Origin: DATGLG01 sp035294245
GTDB lineage: Bacteria; Pseudomonadota; Alphaproteobacteria; JACZXZ01
Reading direction: 5' to 3'
DNA length: 64,000 nt
NCBI GenBank assembly: GCA_035294245.1
Contig: DATGLG010000073.1
Coordinates: 1-64,000, forward strand
Each line of letters begins with the position of its first letter. The stretch's first letter is position 1. Of this stretch, positions 25,456-34,153 are shown piece after piece. A program made the translations under genes and the position numbers. The notes below the pieces were generated by a model. It ran no database searches. It was not told where the DNA came from and saw nothing but the letters and a program-made list of their open reading frames with translations.

Positions 25456-27018
25456 ATGGATATCGGCTCCCTTTTCGAGCAAACCGTCGAGCGTTATCCA
25501 GATCATACGGCGCTCGTCTTCGAGAATCGCCGCTGGACTTATGGCGAATGGCACCGCCGCGTGCGGCGCTTCGCGCAGGCGCTCGCCGATCTCGGCGTTC
25601 GCGCCGGCGATCGGGTCGCCTTCTATGTGAGCACCTCCGAGAACTCGGTGACGACGTATTTCGCCACCCAGCTCCTCGGCGCGGTCGCCGTTCCGCTGAA
25701 CTTCCGGCTCTCCGCCGGCGAGGTCGCCTATATTCTGCAGGATTCCGGCGCCCGCATCCTCGTCTATGGCCGCTATCTCACCGAGAACGCCCTCAAAGTG
25801 CAGGAACGGGTGCACAGCGTCTACGACTTCATCTCCTGCGCCTATGATGCGGCCAATGTCCCGGCGGGCCACCATCACTTCGAGGCGCTGGCAGAGCGGA
25901 CGCTCGATCGCGACGAGGCACGCGCGACACCGGCGGGCGAACAGCTTTCGGCGCTGGTCTATACCTCGGGGACGACGGGGCGTCCCAAGGGGGTGATGCA
26001 CAGCCACGCCAACGACGTCGCCATCGCCATGAATTGCGTGATGGAGTACAGCCTGCAGCACACCGACGTCGCGCTGCATATCGCTCCCCTCTATCACGTC
26101 GGCGGGATGCAGGCCTATTTCATCCCCCATCTGATGGTCGGCGGCACCAACGTCGTGCTTGGCCGCTATGACGCGGTCCGGACCCTCGAGGTGATCGCGC
26201 AGGAGCGCGTCACGACGCTCTTCGCCGTTCCCACGCAGATCCAGGAGATGCTGTGCCACGAGGAGTTCAAGAAATTCGACGTGACCAGCCTGCGCATGAT
26301 CACGACAGGCGGCGCCGCGATTTCCGCCGCCACGATGGCGCGCGCCCTGCGCGAATTCTGCCCGCGCATCTATAACGGCTACGGCATGACCGAGGCGAGC
26401 CTGACCCTGCTGCTCCACCCGGAGGATGCTCTCAGCCGCTTGGGCTCCTGCGGCAAGCCGACCCTGATCAGCCGGTGCCGGATCGTCGCCAATGAGGCTG
26501 GACGCGAGGTCATGCCGAGCGAGACGGTCGAGGTCGGCCAGATCGGGCAGCTGATCGTTCGCGGCCCACAGGTCATGGCGGGGTATTGGAACCGCCCCGC
26601 CGACACGGGGAGGAAGATCAAGGGCGGCTGGCTTTATACCGGCGACCTGTTCAGCAAGGACGCCGATGGCTTCTACCATTTCCACGGGCGCGCCGACGAC
26701 ATGATCGTCTCCGGCGGCGAGAATATTTACCCCCGCGAAGTGGAAGAGGTCCTTTATCGCTGCCCCGGCGTCAAGGAGGCGGCCGTCATCGGCCTGCCCG
26801 ATCCGAAATGGGGGCAGGTCGTCACGGCTTTCATCGTACGCGCCGATCCCAAGCTTACGGAGGGGGATGTCGAAGCCTTTTGCCGCGAGAGCGACGAGCT
26901 GGCGGCATTCAAGCGCCCCCGGCGCATTCTCTTCCTCGAGTGCCTGCCCACCAACCCGAGTGGCAAGGTGTTAAAGCGTGAGCTCGCAGCCAAATACGGG
27001 GGCGAGGCTGCGGCCTGA
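25456..27018 (+). CDS. Acyl-CoA ligase (AMP-binding, ANL superfamily)
   Basis: 520 residues, full length for the family. The P-loop is LVYTSGTTGRPKGVMHSH, A5 is YGMTEASL, A7/A8 are LYTGDLFSKDADGFYHFHGR and DDMIVSGGENIYPREVE, and the catalytic Lys motif NPSGKVLKREL is near the C-terminus. It forms an acyl-adenylate and then a CoA thioester. With the amidase and acyl-CoA dehydrogenase it makes a three-gene acid-activation set downstream of the betaine importer. The acid is unknown: acrylate, crotonobetaine-like or short-chain acids are all possible. Confidence 0.9.
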   Translation: MDIGSLFEQTVERYPDHTALVFENRRWTYGEWHRRVRRFAQALADLGVRAGDRVAFYVSTSENSVTTYFATQLLGAVAVPLNFRLSAGEVAYILQDSGARILVYGRYLTENALKVQERVHSVYDFISCAYDAANVPAGHHHFEALAERTLDRDEARATPAGEQLSALVYTSGTTGRPKGVMHSHANDVAIAMNCVMEYSLQHTDVALHIAPLYHVGGMQAYFIPHLMVGGTNVVLGRYDAVRTLEVIAQERVTTLFAVPTQIQEMLCHEEFKKFDVTSLRMITTGGAAISAATMARALREFCPRIYNGYGMTEASLTLLLHPEDALSRLGSCGKPTLISRCRIVANEAGREVMPSETVEVGQIGQLIVRGPQVMAGYWNRPADTGRKIKGGWLYTGDLFSKDADGFYHFHGRADDMIVSGGENIYPREVEEVLYRCPGVKEAAVIGLPDPKWGQVVTAFIVRADPKLTEGDVEAFCRESDELAAFKRPRRILFLECLPTNPSGKVLKRELAAKYGGEAAA

Positions 27019-27082
27019 GAGCGCACTCGCGCGATGGGAAGCCTGGACCGGCGCAGGTCACGGTATATCACGGCACGCCGCA

Positions 27083-27102
27083 GCCCGCGGTGAAACGCGG
27101 GC
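27083..27102. terminator. GC-rich hairpin between convergent genes
   Basis: GCCCGCG and CGCGGGC form a perfect 7-bp stem around a 6-nt loop. It lies in the 97-bp gap between the convergent acyl-CoA ligase and glmS stops. No clear T-run follows on either strand, so termination is inferred from position and stem strength. Confidence 0.45.
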
Positions 27103-27115
27103 GTAAGGGAGCGCG

Positions 27116-28939
27116 CTATTCTACGGTGACGCTCTTCGCAAGATTGCGCGGCTGGTCGACATCCGTGCCCTTGAGCACGGCGACGTGATAGGCGAGGAGC
27201 TGCACCGGGATGGCATAGAGAATCGGCGCGACGAAAGGATCGACCGCCGGCAGTTCGATGGTGACGGCGGCCTTTCCGCCGAGCTTGGCGATCCCCTTGC
27301 GGTCTGAGAGGAAGATCACCCGGCCGCCGCGCGCCATCGCCTCCTGCATGTTGCTCGCCGTCTTGTCGAAGAGCGCGTCGCTGGGCGCAATCACGATCAC
27401 CGGCACCGTCTCGTCGATGAGCGCGATGGGCCCGTGCTTCATCTCGCCGGCGGCATAGCCTTCGGCATGGATGTAGGATATCTCCTTGAGCTTGAGGGCG
27501 CCTTCGAGGGCGATGGGATAGCCGGTGCCGCGGCCGAGATAAAGCACGTCCCGCGCCTCGGCGATCGATTTCGCAAGCTCCTGGATGCGCTCGTCGTGAT
27601 TGAGCACCTCGGCAGCGCGCGCCGGCACCTCGAGCAGCGAGGCGACGAGCTTCGCCTCGCGCTTGGCGTCGATGGCGCCCCGCGCCCGCGCCGCCGCGAG
27701 GGCCAGGCAGGCGAGCACCGTGAGCTGCGTCGTGAAGGCCTTGGTCGAGGCGACGCCGATCTCGGGACCCGCATGGGTCGGGAGCACCACGTCGGAGGCG
27801 CGGGCGATCGAGCTTTCCGGCACGTTGACGACCGAAGCGATCTTCTGCCCGCCGGAGCGCGCGAAGCGCAGCGCCGCCATGGTGTCGGCGGTCTCGCCCG
27901 ATTGGGAGATGAAGAGCGCAACGCCATCCTTCGGCAGCGGCGCCTCGCGGTAGCGGAGCTCGGAGGCGATATCCGCCTCGACGGGAAGCCGCGCCATCTG
28001 CTCGAACCAGTACTTGGCGACCATGCCCGCGTAGAAGGCCGTGCCGCAGGCGCTGATGGTGAGCCGGCTCACCTTGGCGAAATCGAAGGGCAGCGCCGGC
28101 AGGCTGACGCTCAAGGTCGTCGGGTTGACCATGGTGCGGATGGCATCGCCGAGCACCGAGGGCTGGTCGTAGATTTCCTTCAGCATGAAATGGCGGAAAT
28201 TGCCCTTGCCGATGACGGCGCCCGAGAGCTGGGTGACGCTCACGGGGCGCTCGACGGCGTTGCCCGCCTCGTCATGGACGAGGGCTGCCGTCTCGCTGAC
28301 CTCGACCCAATCCCCCTCCTCGAGATAGCAGATGCGGTTGGTGAAGGGAGCCAAGGCCATGGCGTCGGAGCCCAGATACATCTCGCCGTCGCCATAGCCG
28401 ACGGCGAGCGGCGTGCCGCGGCGCGCGCCGATCAGAAGGTCGGGACGGCCTGCGAACATGATGGCGAGAGCGAAGGCGCCGTGGAGCCGCGGCATCGCCT
28501 TGGCCATCGCCGCCTGGGGCGCCAAGCCTTCCTCGAGATAGACTGTGAGGAGCTGGGCCACGACCTCGGTATCGGTCTCGGTCTCGAAATTGCGCCCGCG
28601 CGCAGCGAGCTCGTCGCGCAGCTCCTGAAAGTTCTCGATGATGCCGTTGTGGACAACGGCAACCCGGTTGGTGGCGATCGGGTGGGCGTTGTTCTCGCTG
28701 GGCGCGCCATGGGTCGCCCAGCGGGTATGGCCGATGCCGGTGCGGCCCATGAGGGGCTTCTCCCGCAACCGCGCATCCAAATTGGCAAGCTTGCCCTCGG
28801 CGCGGCGGCGCTCGATGGTGCCGTTCAGCAGGGTGGCGACGCCCGCCGAATCATAGCCGCGATACTCGAGCCGCCGCAGCGCATCCACCAGGCGCGGCGT
28901 GACCTCGTCCTTGCCGATGATCCCGATGATCCCGCACAT
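27116..28939 (-). CDS. glmS: Glutamine--fructose-6-phosphate aminotransferase
   Basis: 607 residues, the usual length. The Ntn glutaminase domain starts MCGIIGIIG with the catalytic Cys2 and includes GIGHTRWATHG. Two SIS sugar-isomerase domains follow (ACGTAFYAGMVAKYW, SQSGETADT, the GRGTGYPIALEGALKLKEIS segment) and the protein ends LAKSVTVE. It makes glucosamine-6-phosphate, the first step to UDP-GlcNAc. The start is 5 nt after the glmU stop, so both are in one operon. Confidence 0.98.
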   Translation of the reverse strand: MCGIIGIIGKDEVTPRLVDALRRLEYRGYDSAGVATLLNGTIERRRAEGKLANLDARLREKPLMGRTGIGHTRWATHGAPSENNAHPIATNRVAVVHNGIIENFQELRDELAARGRNFETETDTEVVAQLLTVYLEEGLAPQAAMAKAMPRLHGAFALAIMFAGRPDLLIGARRGTPLAVGYGDGEMYLGSDAMALAPFTNRICYLEEGDWVEVSETAALVHDEAGNAVERPVSVTQLSGAVIGKGNFRHFMLKEIYDQPSVLGDAIRTMVNPTTLSVSLPALPFDFAKVSRLTISACGTAFYAGMVAKYWFEQMARLPVEADIASELRYREAPLPKDGVALFISQSGETADTMAALRFARSGGQKIASVVNVPESSIARASDVVLPTHAGPEIGVASTKAFTTQLTVLACLALAAARARGAIDAKREAKLVASLLEVPARAAEVLNHDERIQELAKSIAEARDVLYLGRGTGYPIALEGALKLKEISYIHAEGYAAGEMKHGPIALIDETVPVIVIAPSDALFDKTASNMQEAMARGGRVIFLSDRKGIAKLGGKAAVTIELPAVDPFVAPILYAIPVQLLAYHVAVLKGTDVDQPRNLAKSVTVE

Positions 28940-28944
28940 GACAT

Positions 28945-30339
28945 TCAGCCCCCACTCTTCGTTTGCGGCGCCGGCGCATTGCCAGCCGATGCCTTGGCCG
29001 CCTTCTCGGCGCGCTTGCGCGAACGGAACTTCTCGACCCAGCCGAGGCGCTCCTCCTGGCGCGCACGCGCGATCGCGAGCGCGCCTTCCGGCACGTCGCG
29101 GGTGATGACGCTGCCCGTGCTTACATAAGCGTCATCGCCAACCTTGACCGGTGCGATCAGCGAGGAATGGGTGCCGATGAAGGCGCCCTTCCCGATCTCC
29201 GTGTGGTATTTGGAGAAGCCGTCGTAATTGCAGGTGACGGTGCCGGCGCCGATATTGGCCCCCGCCCCCACCCGGGCATCACCGAGATAGGTCAGGTGGT
29301 TCGCCTTCGCTCCCGCCTCGACGGTCGCGTTCTTCACCTCGACGAAATTGCCGATATGCACGTCCCGGCCGAGCTCGGTACCCGGGCGGAGCCGGGCGAA
29401 GGGGCCGATGATGGCCCCCTCGGCGATGCGTGCGCCCTCGATATGGCAGAAGGCGCGGATCTCGACCCGGTCGGCGACCTCGACACCGAGGCCGAAGACG
29501 ACATTGGGGCCGATGATGACGTCGCGGCCGAGCCTGGTGTCGTGGCAGAGCCACACAGTCTCGGGGGCCGTGAGCGTGGCGCCTCCCGCCATGGCGCGGA
29601 CGCGCAAGCCTTGCTGCACCACGGCCTCCGCGGCGGCGAGCTCGGCGCGGGAGTTGATGCCGAGGAGCTCCGCCTCCGGCGCCTCCACATAGGCGCAAGG
29701 CTCGTCGGCGCGGCGCGCCAGGGCGACGATATCGGTGAGGTAGTACTCGCCCTTTGCATTCCTGTTGTCGAGGTGGTCGAGGAGGGAGGGAAGCCGCGCG
29801 CCGTCGATCGCCATCACGCCGGAGTTGCACAGCGCCAGTGCCCGCTCCTCGGGGCGCGCATCGCGATACTCGACGATGGCCTCGAGGGAGCCATCCGCGC
29901 TGGTGACGAGGCGGCCGTACTCTCCGGGATCGGCGGGACGGAAGCCGAGCACGACGACCGACGGCTGCGGCGGCTGGCGCCGCGCCTCGAGCAGGCACTC
30001 AAGCGTCGCGAGGGTGATCAAGGGCGTGTCGCCATAGAGGACGAGAACGTCGCCGGCGAAGCCTTCGAGCAGCGGCTGCGCCGCGCGCACGGCATCGCCG
30101 GTGCCACGCTGCTCCGCCTGGATCACTGTGGGATGGGGGGCGACGGCTTCGGCGACCCGCTCCATGCCCGGCCCGATCACCACGACGGTGCGCGCCGGCC
30201 CCAGCGCACCCACGGTGGCGAGGAGATGGCGGATCATCGGCCGCCCCGCCAGGGGATGCATCACCTTGGGGAGGTCCGACTTCATGCGCGTGCCCTTGCC
30301 GGCGGCAAGAATCACGGCGGCGATATTTGCCTTGGTCAT
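28945..30339 (-). CDS. glmU: Bifunctional GlcNAc-1-P uridylyltransferase / GlcN-1-P acetyltransferase
   Basis: 464 residues from ATG 30339 (GTG 30342 adjoins). The N-terminal pyrophosphorylase domain has AAVILAAGKGTRMKSDLPKV, and the C-terminal left-handed beta-helix has hexapeptide repeats (IGPFARLRPGTELGRDVHIG and GAKANHLTYLGDARVG). It completes UDP-GlcNAc synthesis with glmS directly downstream. The C-terminal tail is longer and basic (EKFRSRKRAEKAAKAS). Confidence 0.98.
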   Translation of the reverse strand: MTKANIAAVILAAGKGTRMKSDLPKVMHPLAGRPMIRHLLATVGALGPARTVVVIGPGMERVAEAVAPHPTVIQAEQRGTGDAVRAAQPLLEGFAGDVLVLYGDTPLITLATLECLLEARRQPPQPSVVVLGFRPADPGEYGRLVTSADGSLEAIVEYRDARPEERALALCNSGVMAIDGARLPSLLDHLDNRNAKGEYYLTDIVALARRADEPCAYVEAPEAELLGINSRAELAAAEAVVQQGLRVRAMAGGATLTAPETVWLCHDTRLGRDVIIGPNVVFGLGVEVADRVEIRAFCHIEGARIAEGAIIGPFARLRPGTELGRDVHIGNFVEVKNATVEAGAKANHLTYLGDARVGAGANIGAGTVTCNYDGFSKYHTEIGKGAFIGTHSSLIAPVKVGDDAYVSTGSVITRDVPEGALAIARARQEERLGWVEKFRSRKRAEKAAKASAGNAPAPQTKSGG

Positions 30340-30457
30340 CACGCTCCGTCTGAGTTAAAGCCAATGGCCCGCACAAACGCCCCCGATGAGCGGCGCGAAG
30401 GTGCCACAAGCGCCCCGGCAGGTCCAATTCAACTTTTGTTAGCAATTGTAAGGCTCT

Positions 30458-31138
30458 ATGGCCATGCCCCGCAAACGCCGTGCGATCGTCTTCGACCTCG
30501 ACGGAACGCTCATCGACAGCGTTCCCGACATCCATCGCACACTCAATCGCGTCCTCGACGAAGCCGGGCGGCACCCAGTCGGGATCGAGGCCGTCAAGCT
30601 CATGGTCGGCGACGGTGCGCGCGTGCTTGTCGAGAAGGGCTTCGCGGCGACGGGCCCTGCCCTTGACGCCGCGAGCCTCGATCGCGCCTATGGCCGCTTC
30701 CTCGCCTGCTATGAGGGGCCGGAGACCGCCGGGCTGACGCGGCCCTATCCCGGAGTCCGGGCCACGCTCGAATGGCTTCTGGACCGCGGCTTCCGCCTCG
30801 GCATCTGCACCAACAAGCCGAAGACCGCGACCGCGGACGTGCTCGACCGTCTCGATCTGGCGCGGTTCTTCGACGCCGTGGTGACCCCGGAGCAGGTGAG
30901 CGCTCACAAGCCGCATCCGGCACATCTTCTTGCGACCCTCGCCGTCCTCCGCGCCGAGCCCGCCGAGGCGGTGATGGTCGGCGACAATGCCAATGATGTG
31001 GCGGTAGCCCATGGCGCGGGCGTTCCCGTCATCGCCGTGACCTATGGGTATCCGCGCATGGCGCCGGCGGATCTCGGCGCCGACCTCCTCATCGACGAGA
31101 TGGCGGCGCTACCCGCCGCCCTCGACCGGCTGGCGTGA
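30458..31138 (+). CDS. gph: HAD hydrolase, phosphoglycolate phosphatase-like
   Basis: 226 residues. HAD motif I is FDLDGTLIDSVPDIH with the two Asp residues, motif II is the Thr in GICTNKPK, motif III the Lys in SAHKPHPAHL, and motif IV VGDNANDV. The cap domain and length match Gph, which removes phosphate from 2-phosphoglycolate made by RuBisCO or DNA repair. It is divergent from glmU, with 118 nt between starts. ATG 30464 is an equally possible start. Confidence 0.9.
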   Translation: MAMPRKRRAIVFDLDGTLIDSVPDIHRTLNRVLDEAGRHPVGIEAVKLMVGDGARVLVEKGFAATGPALDAASLDRAYGRFLACYEGPETAGLTRPYPGVRATLEWLLDRGFRLGICTNKPKTATADVLDRLDLARFFDAVVTPEQVSAHKPHPAHLLATLAVLRAEPAEAVMVGDNANDVAVAHGAGVPVIAVTYGYPRMAPADLGADLLIDEMAALPAALDRLA

Positions 31139-31226
31139 TCACGGGGAGCATGGCCCGATAATCCTCTTCCACGGGCGGCGCCTTGCTTGACAGGGCGGCA
31201 AGCTCTCCCCTATATGCGGGCGGGGC

Positions 31227-31301
31227 GGGCGCTTAGCTCAGCGGGAGAGCACTACCTTCACACGGTAGGGGTCGCAAGTTCAATCCTTGCAGCGCCCACC
31301 A
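31227..31301 (+). tRNA. tRNA-Val (anticodon CAC)
   Basis: A 75-nt cloverleaf with the 7-bp acceptor GGGCGCT/AGCGCCC, D arm GCTCAGCGGGAGAGC, anticodon stem CTACC/GGTAG around loop TTCACAC (anticodon CAC, reads GTG), T arm with TTCAATC, and CCA encoded at the 3' end. Base composition and gene content change just after it, which suits a use as an integration site, although no integrase is seen. Confidence 0.95.
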
Positions 31302-31478
31302 CCGAAATCCTCTGAAAAATAAGGGTTTTTCTGGAGAGTTGCGGCTGACCTGTTTGATTTTGACGGGGGGCAGGCACGGCCTCGCATTTCGCGGCACCCT
31401 TCCGAACACCATCAGGCAGATCGAGCTCGGCCAAGTCGATCCCGGGCGGGAGCCTTGCGGCCGGGGCGGTGGCATGAA

Positions 31479-31492
31479 TTGATCTAGATCAG
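31479..31492. promoter_or_regulatory. FNR/FixK-like box TTGATCTAGATCAG
   Basis: One mismatch from TTGA-N6-TCAA. It ends 57 nt before the ATG of the Cys4 protein at 31550, the spacing shared by several boxes in this island. Confidence 0.7.
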
Positions 31493-31549
31493 GGCGCTGG
31501 ACCGAGGCAACGCCTAGGCTAAATCGTCGCCCGAGGGAGGGAGGATGCC

Positions 31550-32029
31550 ATGGAGTCGAAACGGGAGGCGGATGGAGGGATGTGCGCGAGACCTGGGTAT
31601 GACGCCGATGGCAAAATGCACGCCATTTTTGCGTTCACCAAACGCTATGCGCATGAGGCGATCGATGCGCTCAAGGCATGGCGTGAGCGCCAAGTGCTCG
31701 CGAACAAGCTCAATAATCTCGACGATGGCCTGCTGCTTGATATCGGCGTCGTTCGCGGCCTAATCCCCCGCTTTGTCGATGCCCATCCGGCCGCGGCGAA
31801 CCAGCTTCAAGAGATGCTGGAACGGTTAGGCCTCGATACGAAAGAGCATCCGCTCGACGATACCGAGCGCGATGTCCTCTACCGCGGCTGCGTCATGTGT
31901 GACCACCGGCGGCGCTGCCGTCGCTGGCTTGCGACAACGACAGATAAGAAGGGTTATCGAGCCTTCTGCCCGAATGTTCGCCACTTCGACGCATTGCAGC
32001 GGTCCGCGGCGCCGAACAAGCTGCAATAG
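31550..32029 (+). CDS. Cys4 protein of DUF6455-like type with N-terminal helical region (copy 1)
   Basis: 159 residues with a strong GGGAGGGAGG just upstream. The middle part (LNNLDDGLLLDIGVVRGLIP) resembles the DUF1127 helix pair. The C-terminal part holds four cysteines in the pattern C-x2-C-x5-CRRW-x13-FCPN (GCVMCDHRRRCRRWL then AFCPN), suited to bind zinc or an Fe-S cluster. A close relative with identical Cys spacing is encoded at 62933. A FixK-like box lies 57 nt upstream. No function is known to me; a redox- or metal-dependent regulator is a guess. Confidence 0.8.
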   Translation: MESKREADGGMCARPGYDADGKMHAIFAFTKRYAHEAIDALKAWRERQVLANKLNNLDDGLLLDIGVVRGLIPRFVDAHPAAANQLQEMLERLGLDTKEHPLDDTERDVLYRGCVMCDHRRRCRRWLATTTDKKGYRAFCPNVRHFDALQRSAAPNKLQ

Positions 32030-32038
32030 AAACGGCTT

Positions 32039-32518
32039 TCAGTCGTTCAGCGCGAGAAGCCCGCGAACGACCCGCGCAAATTCTTCGGGCGACACGGGCT
32101 TGCCGATTGCCGCATCGAAGCCCTTCTGGGTCAGATCCTTGGCGCCTCTCGCGAGCGCACTGATCGCAATGACGGGGGTCGAATTAAGAAGAGGATTGGA
32201 TCGAAGCCAACTTGCCGCCTCCTGGCCCGAAACGTCGCGTAGCCCCAGATCGAGAAGAACAAGGTGGGGTGGGCGTCGGCGTGCCAACGCAACCGCGGCC
32301 ACACCGCTATCCACAGCGTCCACCACGAACCCGAGGCCTTCGAGCAACCTGCCGCACAGCTCTCGCGTCCCGGCGTCGGCCTCGACGACAAGCGCGCGCC
32401 GCCCCATATAGCGGCCGTCGAACTCGCTTAGCAGCGCCGACTCTTCGTTCGACCGCAGTCGCCGCGCTCTCTTAGGCATGTTGGCGGGATGGCGGTTTCG
32501 CGAGAAACGCGATTTCAT
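32039..32518 (-). CDS. Receiver-domain-only response regulator
   Basis: 159 residues (a shorter start at an internal ATG near 32478 is possible). A CheY-like receiver fills the C-terminal two-thirds: acidic pair in VVEADAG, phospho-Asp in LVLLDLGL, Ser in VIAISAL and Lys in AAIGKPVSPEE. There is no output domain. It is convergent with the Cys4 gene and downstream of the FixK-like gene (26 nt), so it may be co-transcribed with it. Such proteins shuttle phosphate or act through protein contacts. Confidence 0.8.
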   Translation of the reverse strand: MKSRFSRNRHPANMPKRARRLRSNEESALLSEFDGRYMGRRALVVEADAGTRELCGRLLEGLGFVVDAVDSGVAAVALARRRPPHLVLLDLGLRDVSGQEAASWLRSNPLLNSTPVIAISALARGAKDLTQKGFDAAIGKPVSPEEFARVVRGLLALND

Positions 32519-32544
32519 TCGGATTTCCTGGACAAGCCCACTCG

Positions 32545-33261
32545 TCAGAGGCTTTCAGCAAATTCGCCGCCAGCCAGCTCCTCGAGCCGACCGCGATCTT
32601 GCAATACGACGCGCGATGACATTGGCAAAGCGATAATTCCGGCGCGCTTCAGCTTTGTAAGCGTCCTGCTCACGGTTTCGATACTCAGGCCAAGATAGTC
32701 CGCGATGTCGTCGCGCCCCATGGGGATCTCGAGAACGTTCTCCTCGTCGCCGAGGGAATGCGAGCGAGCCAACATAAGAAGGAAGCTGGCGATTTTTTCC
32801 TCGGCCGATTTACGTCCCAGCAGCAACATCTGATCCTGAGCGGCGCGCAGCTCGTCCGACGTTGCCGTAAGCAGCCGTTGCGCCAAGCCTGGCATCTCGC
32901 TGACAATACGATCGAAGTGGGAACGCGGATAGCGGCAAAGGACGAGGTCCGTCATGGCTTCGGCAGAGTAGGTGTAGGTACCATCGAGGGACAATCCAAG
33001 GAGATGGCCCTCCGACAAAAATCCCGTGATTTGGCGTCTGCCGTCCGGCAGGAGCTTGTAGATCTTCAACGTGCCCCGAACGACCTCATAGATGCTATCA
33101 GCCTCATCTCCTTCATAGAAGACGACCTGCGAGGCGCTCACGCTCTGAATGGTGCTGATCGTGGCGATACGGGATGTCGCCTGTTGCCCAAGCCCGCGGC
33201 ATAGAGTGAGTGCGGCAAAGTCGATGCGCGGGGTCGATTTCGCCACCGTTTGGACCTGCAT
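32545..33261 (-). CDS. Crp/Fnr-family regulator, FixK-like
   Basis: 238 residues from ATG 33261 (GGGACGGAG just before it); the longer start at 33321 lacks a ribosome site. A cyclic-nucleotide-binding-type beta roll fills the first 130 residues (VFYEGDEADSIYEVVRGTLK), then a dimer helix, then the HTH MGRDDIADYLGLSIETVSRT. The recognition helix has E-T-V-S-R, the E-xx-SR pattern that reads TTGA half-sites. The N-terminal Cys cluster of oxygen-sensing Fnr is absent, so this is the FixK class, normally controlled by its transcription. It is the obvious candidate to bind the many TTGA-N6-TCAA boxes in the following 30 kb. Confidence 0.88.
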   Translation of the reverse strand: MQVQTVAKSTPRIDFAALTLCRGLGQQATSRIATISTIQSVSASQVVFYEGDEADSIYEVVRGTLKIYKLLPDGRRQITGFLSEGHLLGLSLDGTYTYSAEAMTDLVLCRYPRSHFDRIVSEMPGLAQRLLTATSDELRAAQDQMLLLGRKSAEEKIASFLLMLARSHSLGDEENVLEIPMGRDDIADYLGLSIETVSRTLTKLKRAGIIALPMSSRVVLQDRGRLEELAGGEFAESL

Positions 33262-33348
33262 GACTCCGTCCCCTTTTTCCGAACCGAAAATCGGCAACCA
33301 ATCTAGGGAGGAGAACATCACCGCATGATGACGAGCCTTGGCACGCCC

Positions 33349-33388
33349 GTGACAAGATGAGACAAAACGTTACACTCTGTGACAAACT
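33349..33388. promoter_or_regulatory. Four phased 10-bp repeats, candidate OmpR-type binding array
   Basis: Four consecutive 10-bp units start with G-[T/A]-[G/T]-ACA at 33349, 33359, 33369 and 33379. Direct repeats at one helical turn are the usual target of OmpR/PhoB-family regulators. The array ends 24 nt before the response-regulator start at 33413 and 88 nt from the divergent FixK-like start, so it could control both. Confidence 0.6.
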
Positions 33389-33412
33389 GCATCTGCAACC
33401 ATCCCGTCCGAT

Positions 33413-34153
33413 ATGCCTGAGCAACCGCATATCCTTGTCGTCGACGACGAGCAGCGTATTCGAACCATGCTGCGACGCTACCTTGTCGAAGAGGGTTTCC
33501 GCGTCAGCGAGGCAGCCGATGGTGCTGCCATGCGCACCGTTCTGTCGCGTGAGCATGTAGACCTTGTCTTGCTGGACCTGATGATGCCAGGTGAGGACGG
33601 GTTGACGCTTGCTCGCTATATCCGCCAGAACGCCGAAACCCCCATCATTATGCTCACCGGGAAAAGCGATGTGATCGACAGGGTCGCCGGCCTGGAGGCT
33701 GGCGCAGACGACTATATCGCAAAGCCCTTCCATCTGCGAGAAGTGCTCGCACGCATCCGTACCGTATTGCGCCGCCTTCGCTCGGGCGCGGCAAATTCGG
33801 CACCTGCAGTCGATGGCAAAACCACGAAAGATGGTGAGACGATCGTCTTTCAGGGTTGGCATCTGGATACACTCAAGCGAGAGCTGCGCCAGCCGAACGG
33901 CAATATTCTCGCGCTAACGACCGGGGAGTTCGATCTACTCCTGGCTTTCGCGCGGAACCCTAATCGGGTTCTCAGCCGCGACCGGTTGATGGATCTTGTC
34001 AAAGGCCGTGACTGGGCGGCGTATGACCGCGCCATCGATACTCAGGTGGCGCGCCTCCGCAAGAAGATCGAGCAGGACCCCAGCAACCCTCGATTGATCA
34101 AGACCGTGCGCGGAGCCGGCTATATCTTCGCAGTCGTGCCGGCTTCCAAGTGA
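33413..34153 (+). CDS. OmpR-family response regulator (orphan)
   Basis: 246 residues. The receiver has ILVVDDEQRIRTML, phospho-Asp in LVLLDLMMPGEDG, Thr in IIMLTGKSD and Lys in YIAKPFHLRE. The C-terminal winged helix (LTTGEFDLLLAFARNPNRVL, then a TVRGAGYIF wing) is of the OmpR/PhoB type. No histidine kinase is adjacent. It is divergent from the FixK-like gene, with a four-repeat array between them. It may replace FixLJ as the input to the FixK-like regulator here, which is inference. Confidence 0.92.
   Translation: MPEQPHILVVDDEQRIRTMLRRYLVEEGFRVSEAADGAAMRTVLSREHVDLVLLDLMMPGEDGLTLARYIRQNAETPIIMLTGKSDVIDRVAGLEAGADDYIAKPFHLREVLARIRTVLRRLRSGAANSAPAVDGKTTKDGETIVFQGWHLDTLKRELRQPNGNILALTTGEFDLLLAFARNPNRVLSRDRLMDLVKGRDWAAYDRAIDTQVARLRKKIEQDPSNPRLIKTVRGAGYIFAVVPASK

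Noticed and set aside
27434..29128. 564-codon plus-strand frame
   Set aside because: Antisense to glmS.
31302..31340. Terminator after tRNA-Val
   Set aside because: A short T-run is present after GGG, but no stable stem precedes it.
31233..31475. 80-codon minus-strand frame across the tRNA
   Set aside because: It covers the tRNA-Val gene and reads the typical nonsense produced by antisense tRNA sequence.
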